Below the pieces are notes generated by a model. That model saw only the letters and a program-made list of their open reading frames with translations. It searched no databases and was not told the origin of the DNA. From Candidatus Binatota bacterium (GTDB lineage: Bacteria; Desulfobacterota; Binatia; Bin18), in NCBI GenBank assembly GCA_011523315.1, contig WTHE01000580.1, positions 1-7,671 of the forward strand: DNA of 7,671 nucleotides, given 5' to 3'. Numbering within the stretch: position 1 is the first letter of the stretch; the number at the start of each line of letters is the position of its first letter. The translations under genes and the position numbers were made by a program. Shown one piece after another: positions 1-5,987 of this stretch.

Positions 1-1
1 G

Positions 2-292
2 GGCGAGACTCCGCTGCATGAGGCGACACGAAATGAAAATCCAGCCGTGGTGAAGGCATTGGTGGATGCGGGGGCGAACATCGAAGCGCAGGACAAGGAC
101 GGCTGGACCCCACTGCATAAGGCGGTGAGGTTCAGTAAAGCCCCGAAAGTGATAACGACGTTGCTGGATGCGGGAGCTGACCCCAAGGCTAAGACCAATG
201 ACGGCGAGACCGCTTTTGACTTGATGCAGGAGAACAAGAAACTGGAAGGCACGGACGCCTATTGGCGGCTGAACGACCTAAAATATGACTGA
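2..292 (+). CDS. Ankyrin-repeat protein, C-terminal part (5' end outside window)
   Basis: This is the 3' end of a longer gene. The frame is open from position 2 to the TGA at 290-292 and gives 96 residues. It shows consecutive ankyrin repeats: G-E-TPLHEA followed by a VVKALVDAGANIEAQDKD helix-turn part, then GWTPLHKA with a TTLLDAGADPKAKTND part, then a degenerate GETAFDLMQENKKL capping repeat. TPLH, LLDAGAD and the D-x-D-G-x-TPLH spacing are textbook for the fold. Ankyrin stacks bind other proteins, and no enzymatic domain is visible in this part. The protein ends about 28 residues after the last repeat begins, so nothing is fused C-terminally. A GTG at 47 lies in the middle of a repeat and is not a credible start. 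Partner and location are unknown because the N-terminus, including any signal peptide, is missing. Confidence 0.9.
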   Translation, partial: GETPLHEATRNENPAVVKALVDAGANIEAQDKDGWTPLHKAVRFSKAPKVITTLLDAGADPKAKTNDGETAFDLMQENKKLEGTDAYWRLNDLKYD

Positions 293-467
293 GAGTTGTT
301 CACGGCGGTGTCTACAGGAGCACCGCGGTATACGAAAGGTGTCAGATTGCGTTTTGCTAATCTAACCTGTGGCTGAGCAATTATGTGGCTTGCAGTGGAC
401 AATCAAGTGCTGAACGATAAACGAAGTTCGAGAGTTGGTTAACATCCAAATTGGAGGATAGCCTGTG
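293..467. other. Intergenic, AT-richer, two small hairpins
   Basis: No coding frame is convincing here. Two short inverted repeats can be seen. GCGGTG at 305-310 pairs with CACCGC at 321-326 across a 10-nt loop. AGATTGC at 344-350 pairs with GC(T)AATCT at 356-363 with one bulged base. Neither is followed by a T run, so terminator function for the ankyrin gene is only possible. No sigma-70-like promoter with good spacing was found ahead of the gene at 468. Confidence 0.3.
453..458 (+). promoter_or_regulatory. Ribosome binding site for the gene at 468
   Basis: GGAGGA lies 9 nt before the ATG at 468 and 6 nt before the GTG at 465. Both starts are adjacent and in the same frame. The ATG is preferred on codon grounds; the choice changes the protein by one residue. 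Confidence 0.7.
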
Positions 468-935
468 ATGGGGTCAATTGAAGATTGCGTAAATGCCGGA
501 AGACTCGTATCTGTCTGCATGAAGATTCCACCACCCGAAGTCTTCGAGGTTGGCGATACATGGAAGGAAAAACCAATGTGTGCCTCCATGTGCGAGGCCA
601 ATAGTCGGCGGATTGTAGAAGGTATGAATGCTCGTGGCGAATCAGATTGGCATATAGTCGGCGGCTTTGCTTTTCCCCTATTCCCCAAATGGGTGCGAGG
701 TCCAGAAGATGATTCGTCTGACAACCGGCCTAGAATACATGTATGGGTTAGAAGAGGGGATGTACATTTTGATCCGACATGGTCGCGGTATAGTGGAAAA
801 ATCCTAGATATTTCACAGAACCGTTATTTCGCTCTTGTAGGCGTCTCGCTAGAAGACGATGGATTGGAGCACCTTAAGAGACTCGCGGATGGGTGGAATC
901 TCGAAACCTTCTATCCTGATTTTTGGCAAGAGTAA
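468..935 (+). CDS. Small hypothetical protein with possible Cys-His-Asp papain/transglutaminase-like triad
   Basis: This gene encodes 155 residues, starting at the ATG at 468 behind a good GGAGGA. I do not recognise a named family. The arrangement MC-x-AN-x-x-R (Cys42), then GGFAFPLF, then IHVWV (His91), then V-x-FDPTW (Asp102) resembles compact papain-like/transglutaminase-like domains. In those, a helix-borne Cys is followed by an H-x-W strand and a DPTW strand. If so, it could be a cysteine hydrolase or transferase, or a phage-type protein of the same shape. This rests on motif order only. There is no signal peptide or membrane segment, so it is probably cytoplasmic. Codon use is less GC-biased than in the genes right of position 2132, suggesting acquisition. 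It ends 5 nt before the remnant HicB-like reading frame. The existence of the gene is fairly sure; its function is a guess. Confidence 0.75.
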   Translation: MGSIEDCVNAGRLVSVCMKIPPPEVFEVGDTWKEKPMCASMCEANSRRIVEGMNARGESDWHIVGGFAFPLFPKWVRGPEDDSSDNRPRIHVWVRRGDVHFDPTWSRYSGKILDISQNRYFALVGVSLEDDGLEHLKRLADGWNLETFYPDFWQE

Positions 936-940
936 TCCAA

Positions 941-1097
941 GTGAAAAACGTACACCGCAGTAATCGAACAGTCCGGCCCGTGGTGGATCGGCTGGATTGA
1001 AGAGCTTCCAGGCGTCAATCGCCAAGAGCGGACGAAAAAGGCATTGCCCAATACGCTCAAGATAACGCTACAAGAAGCGTTGGAGTTCAACCGTTAA
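941..1097 (+). pseudogene. HicB-like antitoxin, start out of frame by one base
   Basis: The frame from 951 to the TAA at 1095-1097 reads YTAVIEQSGPWWIGWIEELP, then GVNRQERTKKALPNTLKITL and QEALEFNR. This is the characteristic single-domain HicB-family antitoxin fold (beta strands with WWIGWIEELPGVN, then the TLKITLQEALEF helix). No ATG, GTG or TTG precedes it in frame: a TGA lies at 942-944. A GTG at 941 in another frame reads GTG-AAA-AAC. Removing one base between 944 and 950 would give M-K-(T/N)-YTAVIEQ, the expected N-terminus. As it stands, the GTG frame stops at 998-1000. Family members I know usually run 15-25 residues past EALEFN, so the 3' end may also be eroded. No HicA toxin gene is adjacent. 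It is either a decayed orphan antitoxin or an intact gene carrying a one-base sequencing or assembly error. Confidence 0.75.
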
Positions 1098-1125
1098 AAA
1101 GAAAATTTACTATTGAACCATTACC

Positions 1126-1130
1126 GGAGG
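1126..1130 (+). promoter_or_regulatory. Ribosome binding site deciding the start at 1136
   Basis: GGAGG at 1126-1130 is followed after 5 nt by the ATG at 1136. The in-frame GTG at 1130 overlaps the last base of this site, so it cannot be the start served by it. Confidence 0.7.
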
Positions 1131-1135
1131 TGCGT

Positions 1136-1441
1136 ATGGGCGAGTATGAAACGGCCAGTCTCGCTATCCAGGAGGCGACGCTGGCCCTCCAGCGAGAAGG
1201 GCTGATAGCGGCCTATGTCCAAGCAGGCGCCGCGCTCCTGGTGGGACTGGCGCAATGTGGTCTCATCGCCTGGGGCATCAACAAGATGGATGCGAGCAAT
1301 CAGCGCAGAGAACGCCAAGAGGCGCAAGCCGAAGCGCGGCATGAAGAGACGATGCTGGTCTTGCAGCAGCAGGGAGAAGCCTTGAAACAACAAGGAGAAG
1401 CCATGCGGACGCTGATTGAGCGGACGGCACCGCAAAAGTAA
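1136..1441 (+). CDS. Small single-span membrane protein with C-terminal coiled coil
   Basis: This gene encodes 101 residues, starting at the ATG chosen from the GGAGG site. Residues 1-22 are an amphipathic Glu/Gln-containing helix. Residues 23-48 are a hydrophobic segment rich in Ala, Gly and Leu (LIAAYVQAGAALLVGLAQ followed by CGLIAWGI) and should span the membrane once. Residues 52-96 are charged and helical, very rich in Gln, Glu, Arg and Ala, and include an exact seven-residue echo (QQQGEAL/KQQGEAM), as expected of a coiled coil. No enzyme motif or known family is recognised. Such a layout fits a membrane-anchored oligomeric scaffold or a phage/toxin-like small membrane protein, but nothing in the sequence decides. 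It follows the HicB remnant by 38 nt and precedes the secreted repeat protein by 48 nt. Confidence 0.75.
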   Translation: MGEYETASLAIQEATLALQREGLIAAYVQAGAALLVGLAQCGLIAWGINKMDASNQRRERQEAQAEARHEETMLVLQQQGEALKQQGEAMRTLIERTAPQK

Positions 1442-1470
1442 GCCTGGATTTTGCTCATCCGCCCTACGGA

Positions 1471-1480
1471 GAGAAGGGGG
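1471..1480 (+). promoter_or_regulatory. Ribosome binding site deciding the start at 1490
   Basis: The purine run GAGAAGGGGG ends 9 nt before the ATG at 1490. It favours this start over an in-frame TTG at 1451 and over the ATG at 1511, which has no comparable site. Confidence 0.6.
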
Positions 1481-1489
1481 CAGAACGCG

Positions 1490-2059
1490 ATGAACATCAT
1501 ACCGGCCAGTATGAAATTTGTGACGCGGACACTTCTTGTCGCTGCATTTGCGCTCGTTCCGACCGTACCCGAGTCGGTGTTCGCTGACCCATACAGCCGA
1601 CCGTCTTTCAGTCCCCGCAGTAGCCCATCGTATGCGAGTCCGTATTCCAGTTCCTACCGGAGCCCGTCGTACACAAGCCCATCGTTGCCGGGCTACACGT
1701 ACAAATCACAGAGTAAGAGCTACAGCGTGGGGGATTACAGCCGTCACACCTACAAATACAAAGACAGCCTCGGCAACCGCTATAAGAGCAAGACACGGGT
1801 CCTGCCCAGCGGGACGACCGTCACCAAGGGCAAATACCGCAGCCGCAGTCCGCATCTCAGTCCGCCATTGCCCGACTACACATACAAAGCGCGGACGAAC
1901 AGCTACCGCGTGGGGGATTACCGCTGGCAGACGTACAAATACAAAGACAGCCTTGGCAACCGCCATAAGGGGACAATTGAGGTGTTCCCTGGTGGTACGG
2001 TCCGATACAAAGGCAAGGTCAACGGCAAGAAGTTCAAAGAGACCGACCGTCACAAATGA
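1490..2059 (+). CDS. Secreted Tyr/Lys/Ser-rich protein with two tandem modules
   Basis: This gene encodes 189 residues of unrecognised family. Residues 9-32 form a classical Sec signal peptide: basic MKFVTR, hydrophobic TLLVAAFALVPTV, and a likely cleavage after V-F-A (Ala32). A low-complexity Ser/Pro/Tyr stretch follows (residues 35-65, S-P-S-Y-x-S-P type). Two related modules begin at residues 66 and 127, exactly 61 codons apart. Each reads LP-x-YTYK, about 10 residues, VGDY, 4 to 5 residues, TYKYKDSLGNR, then a strand pair ending in (L/F)P-(S/G)-GT-x-x-x-KGK. The last residues are basic. Tyr, Lys, Ser and Arg dominate and no Cys is present. A surface, matrix or periplasmic role is inferred from export and composition only. 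Module conservation at DNA level points to a fairly recent internal duplication. The start rests on the purine run 9 nt upstream; ATG 1511 would give a shorter but still complete signal peptide. Confidence 0.8.
   Translation: MNIIPASMKFVTRTLLVAAFALVPTVPESVFADPYSRPSFSPRSSPSYASPYSSSYRSPSYTSPSLPGYTYKSQSKSYSVGDYSRHTYKYKDSLGNRYKSKTRVLPSGTTVTKGKYRSRSPHLSPPLPDYTYKARTNSYRVGDYRWQTYKYKDSLGNRHKGTIEVFPGGTVRYKGKVNGKKFKETDRHK
1685..2017 (+). repeat. Two-copy in-frame repeat within the secreted protein gene
   Basis: Copy 1 spans about 1685-1834 and copy 2 about 1868-2017, offset 183 nt. The best-conserved blocks are CGTGGGGGATTAC at 1726 and 1909, and TACAAATACAAAGACAGCCT at 1751 and 1934. The second block is followed in both copies by (C/T)GGCAACCGC. 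Confidence 0.85.
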
Positions 2060-2067
2060 TGAACCAT

Positions 2068-2094
2068 CGTGCTCATCGGGCACGCTTCCTCTTT
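2068..2094 (+). terminator. Probable rho-independent terminator of the secreted-protein transcript
   Basis: CGTGCTC at 2068-2074 pairs with GGGCACG at 2078-2084 (7 bp including one G-U, loop ATC). A pyrimidine-rich tail CTTCCTCTTT follows at 2085-2094. The hairpin starts 8 nt after the stop codon at 2059 and sits in the convergent gap before hpnI ends at 2132. The tail is not a pure T run, so strength is uncertain. A second weak hairpin, CAGGC/GCCTG, lies at 2096-2112. Confidence 0.5.
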
Positions 2095-2131
2095 CCAGGC
2101 GTCGCCGGCCTGAGCCTCGCCCCCTGGTTCG

Positions 2132-3304
2132 CTACAAGGTCTCGCTGTGTGAGACATCGGGAACCACATCTTCGGCGTCAAGGAGCACCATCGTACCGTC
2201 CCGGCGCACCCGAAAGGTATGCTCACCCCAGCGAACGGTCGTACCGCCCAGACTCCAGACCCAGATGCCGAACGACAACAGGTCGGTGATCAGAACAAAT
2301 CCGAACGTCGCCAGGGTCAGCTTGACGCCCAGAAAACAGCGTCCCAGCAGCGTGGCCGACACACACCGGACAACCAGGGTCAGGACGGCCAGGACGGCCA
2401 GCGGCGTGGCCCAGCCCGACACCAGACCCAGCCCGGCCCAGACCGTGCCGTAGGTCACTCCCATGCCCGCATAGCCGACCGGCCGGCACAGGCGTTGGGT
2501 GCGCGCCCAGCGCAACTGGTGGTGGAACAGCCCACGCAGGCTGTCCACATCGGGATAGGTTTCGACCACATAGGGCAGGATGCGCACCTGATAGCCGGCG
2601 CGGGCGGCAAAGTTGCCCAGATAGTAATCGTCGGCCAGATAGTCGGCCAGGGCCGCAAAGCCGCCGATCGCCTCGATGCACGGACGCGTTACCGCCATCG
2701 TCGCGCCAAAAGCGTAGGCCGTCTTCTCGACCTGACTGGCCAGCAGCACGGACGGCATGAAGGCAGTATTGATCAGCACCGATTCGAGCAACGCCGGCAG
2801 GGGCTGTCGGGTGGCGCTGCGGTACGGGCAGGTCACGACCCCGACCTGGGGGCCATCCAGGGGCGGAATGATACGCCGCAGATAGTCCGGGGCGACCCGC
2901 ACATCGCTGTCGCTGACCACGAAAATATCGTATGTGGCCCGCTGTGACAGAGCGTGCAGGGTACTGACCTTGTAGTTGCTGCCGATGACCTCGGGATTGA
3001 CGACCAGCCCGATATCACATTCGGGGAAGTCGCGCTGCAAGCGCCGGACGACCGCAATCGCCGGATCGCGCGGATCGCGCACCCCGAACAGGAGCTGAAA
3101 CACCGGATACTCGATCCGACAGAAGCTGGCCAAATGCTCGTACAAGTCGGGCGTGGCGCCCTTGAGGGGTTTCAAGATGGAGACCGCCGGACAGGTGGCC
3201 GGGCCGACCGGGGACGGCCGGAACAGCCGCCAGGCGGCATACACGGACAAGAGGTAATACGCCAGCGCGATACAGGACAGGACGGCGAGGAGTGTCGTGA
3301 CCAT
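2132..3304 (-). CDS. hpnI: HpnI, hopanoid glycosyltransferase (GT21/ceramide glucosyltransferase-like)
   Basis: This gene encodes 390 residues, a membrane-bound processive-type GT-A enzyme. In studied hopanoid producers HpnI transfers N-acetylglucosamine to the polyol end of bacteriohopanetetrol, the first step to composite cyclitol-ether hopanoids. Residues 4-22 are an N-terminal membrane anchor. PAVSILKPLKG (39-49) starts the GT2 fold. SDSD (131-134) is the metal/nucleotide-sugar acidic motif, DDYYLG (225-230) holds the catalytic acidic pair, and HHQLRW (261-266) occupies the position of the (Q/R)xxRW motif of ceramide glucosyltransferases. Hydrophobic segments at about 278-350 give two or three C-terminal membrane spans, followed by the family's typical FRVRRDG tail. 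The ATG at 3304 lacks a clear Shine-Dalgarno. The gene follows hpnJ by 50 nt, so it probably relies on readthrough from hpnJ. Length and motifs are all intact. It is the last gene of the minus-strand block. Confidence 0.93.
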   Translation of the reverse strand: MVTTLLAVLSCIALAYYLLSVYAAWRLFRPSPVGPATCPAVSILKPLKGATPDLYEHLASFCRIEYPVFQLLFGVRDPRDPAIAVVRRLQRDFPECDIGLVVNPEVIGSNYKVSTLHALSQRATYDIFVVSDSDVRVAPDYLRRIIPPLDGPQVGVVTCPYRSATRQPLPALLESVLINTAFMPSVLLASQVEKTAYAFGATMAVTRPCIEAIGGFAALADYLADDYYLGNFAARAGYQVRILPYVVETYPDVDSLRGLFHHQLRWARTQRLCRPVGYAGMGVTYGTVWAGLGLVSGWATPLAVLAVLTLVVRCVSATLLGRCFLGVKLTLATFGFVLITDLLSFGIWVWSLGGTTVRWGEHTFRVRRDGTMVLLDAEDVVPDVSHSETL

Positions 3305-3354
3305 GGGGTGGGCAGAGCGGAGGAGAGAATCTCAGCCCCTCCTGCCAGGACGTT

Positions 3355-4800
3355 CTAGGCGGCTGATGAGGCGCTCTTGCCGGTCATCTGACGCCGGGTG
3401 CGCATGGTCCGGAAGAAATCCTTGCCCTCCTGCCACATCCGTTTGCGTTCCTCGGAATCGGCGGCCATCTTCTTGACCGCTTTCAGGATGTAGCGGGGAC
3501 GCAGATAGTACGAGGTATAGAAGCGCTCGACTGTCGAGAAGATCTCCTCGCTCGACAGGTGGGGATAATTAATCACACATTTCTGATAGCCCGTCTCGTC
3601 GACCATGTCTTCCGGCTTGATCAGGCCGTGCTCCACGGCATGATCGTAGAAGGCGGTCCCGGGATACGGCGAGGCCAGCGACACCTGTATGGTCTCGGGG
3701 TTCATTTCCCGCGCAAAACGCATGGTCTCGCGCATGGTCTCGCGTGTTTCGCCGGGCAGACCCAGGATGAACGTGCCGTGAATCAGAATGCCGAGGGTGT
3801 GACAGTCTTTGGTAAACCGTCGCGCGGTTTCGAGCGCTACGCCTTTTCTGATGTTTTTCAGAATCTGGGCGTTGCCGGACTCATAGCCGATCACAAACAG
3901 GCGCAGGCCGCCGTCCTTCATGATCTTGAGCGTTTCGTAGTCAACATTGGCCCGCGAGTTGGTTGACCAGCACAGGCCCAGCGGTTTGAGGCGCCGGGCG
4001 ATCTCCCGGGCTCGCTTGGGGTCGGCCGTAAAGGTGTCATCGTCAAAGAAAATCTCTTTCATACCCGGAAACAGACGGGTCATCTCCTGGACTTCGGCGA
4101 TCACATTGTCGACCGAGCGGGTCCGGTACGAGTGTCCGGTGGTGACTTGGGGCCACAGACAAAAGGTACACCGCGCCGGGCAGCCGCGGCCGGTGTACAA
4201 CGACACATACGGGTACTGACAGTAGGGGCTGTTGTATTTTCGGAAGTCCAGATCGCGGGCATAGATGGAGGTGACGAAGGGCAGGCGGTCCAACTCCTCG
4301 TCGGTCATCGGCGTCCGGTCGAGATTGTGCACAATCTGCCCATTCTTCCGATAGCTGATGCCACGGATCCGTTCCCAGTCGAGGCCCTCGGCGACTTCTT
4401 TCATCGACCAGTCAAACTCTTTACGGGCGGCAATATCAATGGCCGTGGAGGCCTGCAGGGTCTGCTCGGGCATGGCCGTGGGGTGGCCGCCAACAAAGGC
4501 GATAATCGCCTGCGGATTACGGTCCTTGATCATCTGCGCGGTTTGCACGTCCATCTTGAACGAGGGCGTACTGGTATGCAGCACGACGAAGTCATAGGCT
4601 TGGGCAATATCGACGCTCTGAGCTTGATTGAGCCCCTCGGGCGGCGCATCAAGCACCCGGCTGTCCTGAATCATGCCGGCCGGGTAACACAGCCAGGTTG
4701 GATACCAGAAGGACCACACCTCCCGCGTTGCCTGATAGCGAGACCCCGCCCCACCGTCGAAGTTGTCGTAGGCCGGGGGGTTTAAGAACAACGTGCGCAT
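3355..4800 (-). CDS. hpnJ: HpnJ, B12-binding-type radical SAM hopanoid enzyme
   Basis: This gene encodes 481 residues from the ATG at 4800. In characterised producers HpnJ is needed to convert the glucosaminyl head group of bacteriohopanetetrol to the cyclitol ether by sugar-ring contraction. The N-terminus MRTLFLNPPAYDNFDGGAGS, followed by a Trp/Tyr-rich SFWYPTWL, is diagnostic of the family. Residues up to about 140 form the cobalamin-binding-like Rossmann domain, with FVGGHPT as its Gly-Gly turn; a DxHxxG cobalt-ligating motif is not apparent. The radical SAM cluster motif C-P-A-R-C-T-F-C places the three 4Fe-4S ligands at Cys207, Cys211 and Cys214. FFDDDTFT and ILGLPGET follow as expected in the TIM barrel. 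A C-terminal helical, basic tail ends the protein. A strong AAGGAG sits upstream of the start. hpnI follows 50 nt downstream; hpnL precedes it with a 141-nt gap. All key residues are present. Confidence 0.94.
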   Translation of the reverse strand: MRTLFLNPPAYDNFDGGAGSRYQATREVWSFWYPTWLCYPAGMIQDSRVLDAPPEGLNQAQSVDIAQAYDFVVLHTSTPSFKMDVQTAQMIKDRNPQAIIAFVGGHPTAMPEQTLQASTAIDIAARKEFDWSMKEVAEGLDWERIRGISYRKNGQIVHNLDRTPMTDEELDRLPFVTSIYARDLDFRKYNSPYCQYPYVSLYTGRGCPARCTFCLWPQVTTGHSYRTRSVDNVIAEVQEMTRLFPGMKEIFFDDDTFTADPKRAREIARRLKPLGLCWSTNSRANVDYETLKIMKDGGLRLFVIGYESGNAQILKNIRKGVALETARRFTKDCHTLGILIHGTFILGLPGETRETMRETMRFAREMNPETIQVSLASPYPGTAFYDHAVEHGLIKPEDMVDETGYQKCVINYPHLSSEEIFSTVERFYTSYYLRPRYILKAVKKMAADSEERKRMWQEGKDFFRTMRTRRQMTGKSASSAA

Positions 4801-4806
4801 TCCCTT

Positions 4807-4813
4807 CTCCTTA
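4807..4813 (-). promoter_or_regulatory. Ribosome binding site deciding the hpnJ start
   Basis: On the minus strand AAGGAG(A) lies about 6 nt ahead of the ATG at 4800, which begins the conserved MRTLFLNPP. An in-frame TTG at 4824 would add eight non-conserved residues and has no such site. Confidence 0.75.
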
Positions 4814-4884
4814 GCTGTGCTCAACGCCTCTCAGGATCTGGTCTGGAATCATCGTTGCCAAGGCGTATGGCCACGTTTTCCAGG

Positions 4885-4928
4885 TCGCCCCTACATACCA
4901 AAGAACGAACAACCGGCATAGGGGGCGA
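4885..4928. repeat. Inverted repeat in the hpnL-hpnJ gap
   Basis: TCGCCCCTA at 4885-4893 is the reverse complement of TAGGGGGCGA at 4919-4928 except for one bulged base, with a 25-nt spacer. On the minus strand this lies 14 nt after the hpnL stop. There is no T run behind it, so it could be a weak terminator, an mRNA end-stabilising structure or an operator. No promoter for hpnJ could be picked with confidence in this 141-nt gap. Confidence 0.35.
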
Positions 4929-4941
4929 ACGGCCCAGCTCT

Positions 4942-5979
4942 CTAGGGCAGCATCTCGGGCAGCACCGGAGAGCGTTCCTCAGCCCGCCAGGTGTAGCCGG
5001 CGCGGGTCAGAAAGAGCAGGCCGATGCCGTTATAGACCGCCTCCCGCGCCCGTTTGAGGACCATCAGGGCCAGTCCGGCCCCGACATCGATCCCGAGCAG
5101 ACGGCTCAAGAAGACCCCGGCGGTCTCTCTGACGCCCAGCGCGCCGGGAATCACCAGGGCAGCGGCAGTCAGGGGTTGGACCATGGACTCGATGATCAGC
5201 GCCTCGATCAGACCGACCGGTATGCCGAGCAGAGCGAAGATGACCCAGATTTCGACCGCGCCCAGCAACCAACCCAGCAGGTGATACACGGTCGAGACCA
5301 GAAAGGCGCGCGGATTGCTGTCGTACAGCTGGAGCAGCAGGGCGTCGATACGCCGCGCTCCAGCCTCCCAGCGCTGCGGGGCGGACCAGCGCGGGAACCA
5401 GCGTCCCAGGCTGCGGACCAGCTTTTCCATCAGACCGCGCCGTTGCCAATGGATCAGGCTCAGGACAAAGCCGCAGGCCAGGGCCATGAACAGACTCATC
5501 ACCCACCAGCTGTGCAGCCCCCAGCCAAGCCGAAACAGAAAAAACGGCAGGCCGAGAAGAATAAAAATGATCTGCGATACGGTCAGGGCGGTTTTGGCGG
5601 CCACCACCGAGGCCATGCCCACCTCGGGACGAATGCCGCGCCGACGGAGCAGGTAGACCTTGAAGGCTTCACCGCCAATGGAGGCGGTCGGGGTGAGATT
5701 ATTGATCGACTCGCCGGCCAGCCGGCTCAGCGAGAAATACCACAGCGGGACGGGTCGAGCAGCACTGTCGCGGGGAATCAGCCACGACCAGCCCTTGGCG
5801 TCACACACCGCGATGGCGGCGTAGGGCAGGAGCACGATGGGGGCGAACCAGCCCAGCCGAGCCATGTGCGCGGCAACGTCGGACAGCCCGACCGTCCAGA
5901 CCAGAACGCCGAGCAGCCCCAGGCCGAGCGCGGCGAACAGCAGCTGCACGCCGCGTCGTTTTCTCGTGTTGCTGGTCAT
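4942..5979 (-). CDS. hpnL: HpnL, multi-spanning hopanoid-cluster membrane protein (MprF-flippase/UPF0104 type)
   Basis: This gene encodes 345 residues, an integral inner-membrane protein of the superfamily that includes the lysylphosphatidylglycerol-synthase flippase domain. Within hopanoid loci it is named HpnL; its function is not proven, and a lipid-translocation role is inferred from the superfamily. About eight hydrophobic segments are visible, among them residues 11-31, 44-60, 122-148, 156-176, 226-252, 258-282 and 298-325. The superfamily signature is intact: GESINNLTPTASIGGEAFK (89-107) with its Asn, Pro and Gly-Gly-Glu, and PGALGVRETA (278-287). The start is the ATG at 5979, giving a basic MTSNTRKRRG ahead of the first span; the upstream Shine-Dalgarno is weak. 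It begins 8 nt after the stop of the dehydrogenase gene, so the two are probably translationally coupled. hpnJ is next downstream. Confidence 0.88.
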   Translation of the reverse strand: MTSNTRKRRGVQLLFAALGLGLLGVLVWTVGLSDVAAHMARLGWFAPIVLLPYAAIAVCDAKGWSWLIPRDSAARPVPLWYFSLSRLAGESINNLTPTASIGGEAFKVYLLRRRGIRPEVGMASVVAAKTALTVSQIIFILLGLPFFLFRLGWGLHSWWVMSLFMALACGFVLSLIHWQRRGLMEKLVRSLGRWFPRWSAPQRWEAGARRIDALLLQLYDSNPRAFLVSTVYHLLGWLLGAVEIWVIFALLGIPVGLIEALIIESMVQPLTAAALVIPGALGVRETAGVFLSRLLGIDVGAGLALMVLKRAREAVYNGIGLLFLTRAGYTWRAEERSPVLPEMLP

Positions 5980-5987
5980 GCAGGAAT

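Noticed and set aside
390..421. Possible sigma-70 promoter ahead of the gene at 468 (TTGCAG ... GATAAA, or TGGACA)
   Set aside because: Spacing is off or the -10 matches are too poor to distinguish from chance.
941..1000. Programmed frameshift rescuing the HicB-like frame
   Set aside because: The sequence GTG-AAA-AAC would need a +1 shift right after the start codon. The heptamer is G-AAA-AAC, not a canonical -1 slippery site, and a -1 shift meets a stop at once.
2381..2398. 9-bp tandem repeat CAGGACGGC in hpnI
   Set aside because: It encodes alternating Leu/Ala/Val of a membrane span, so coding bias explains it.
1536..2453. 305-codon plus-strand frame overlapping the secreted protein and running into hpnI
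   Set aside because: It is a shifted-frame reading of the repeat gene (Arg/Thr-rich) and then antisense to hpnI. It has no ribosome binding site or domain.
3719..3742. 12-bp tandem duplication CGCATGGTCTCG inside hpnJ
   Set aside because: It encodes RETM-RETM in a helix after GLPGET, which fits the family reading frame. It is a local coding coincidence, not a mobile or regulatory repeat.
4798..4824. Upstream TTG start for hpnJ
   Set aside because: The ATG at 4800 has a strong AAGGAG and begins at the conserved family N-terminus.
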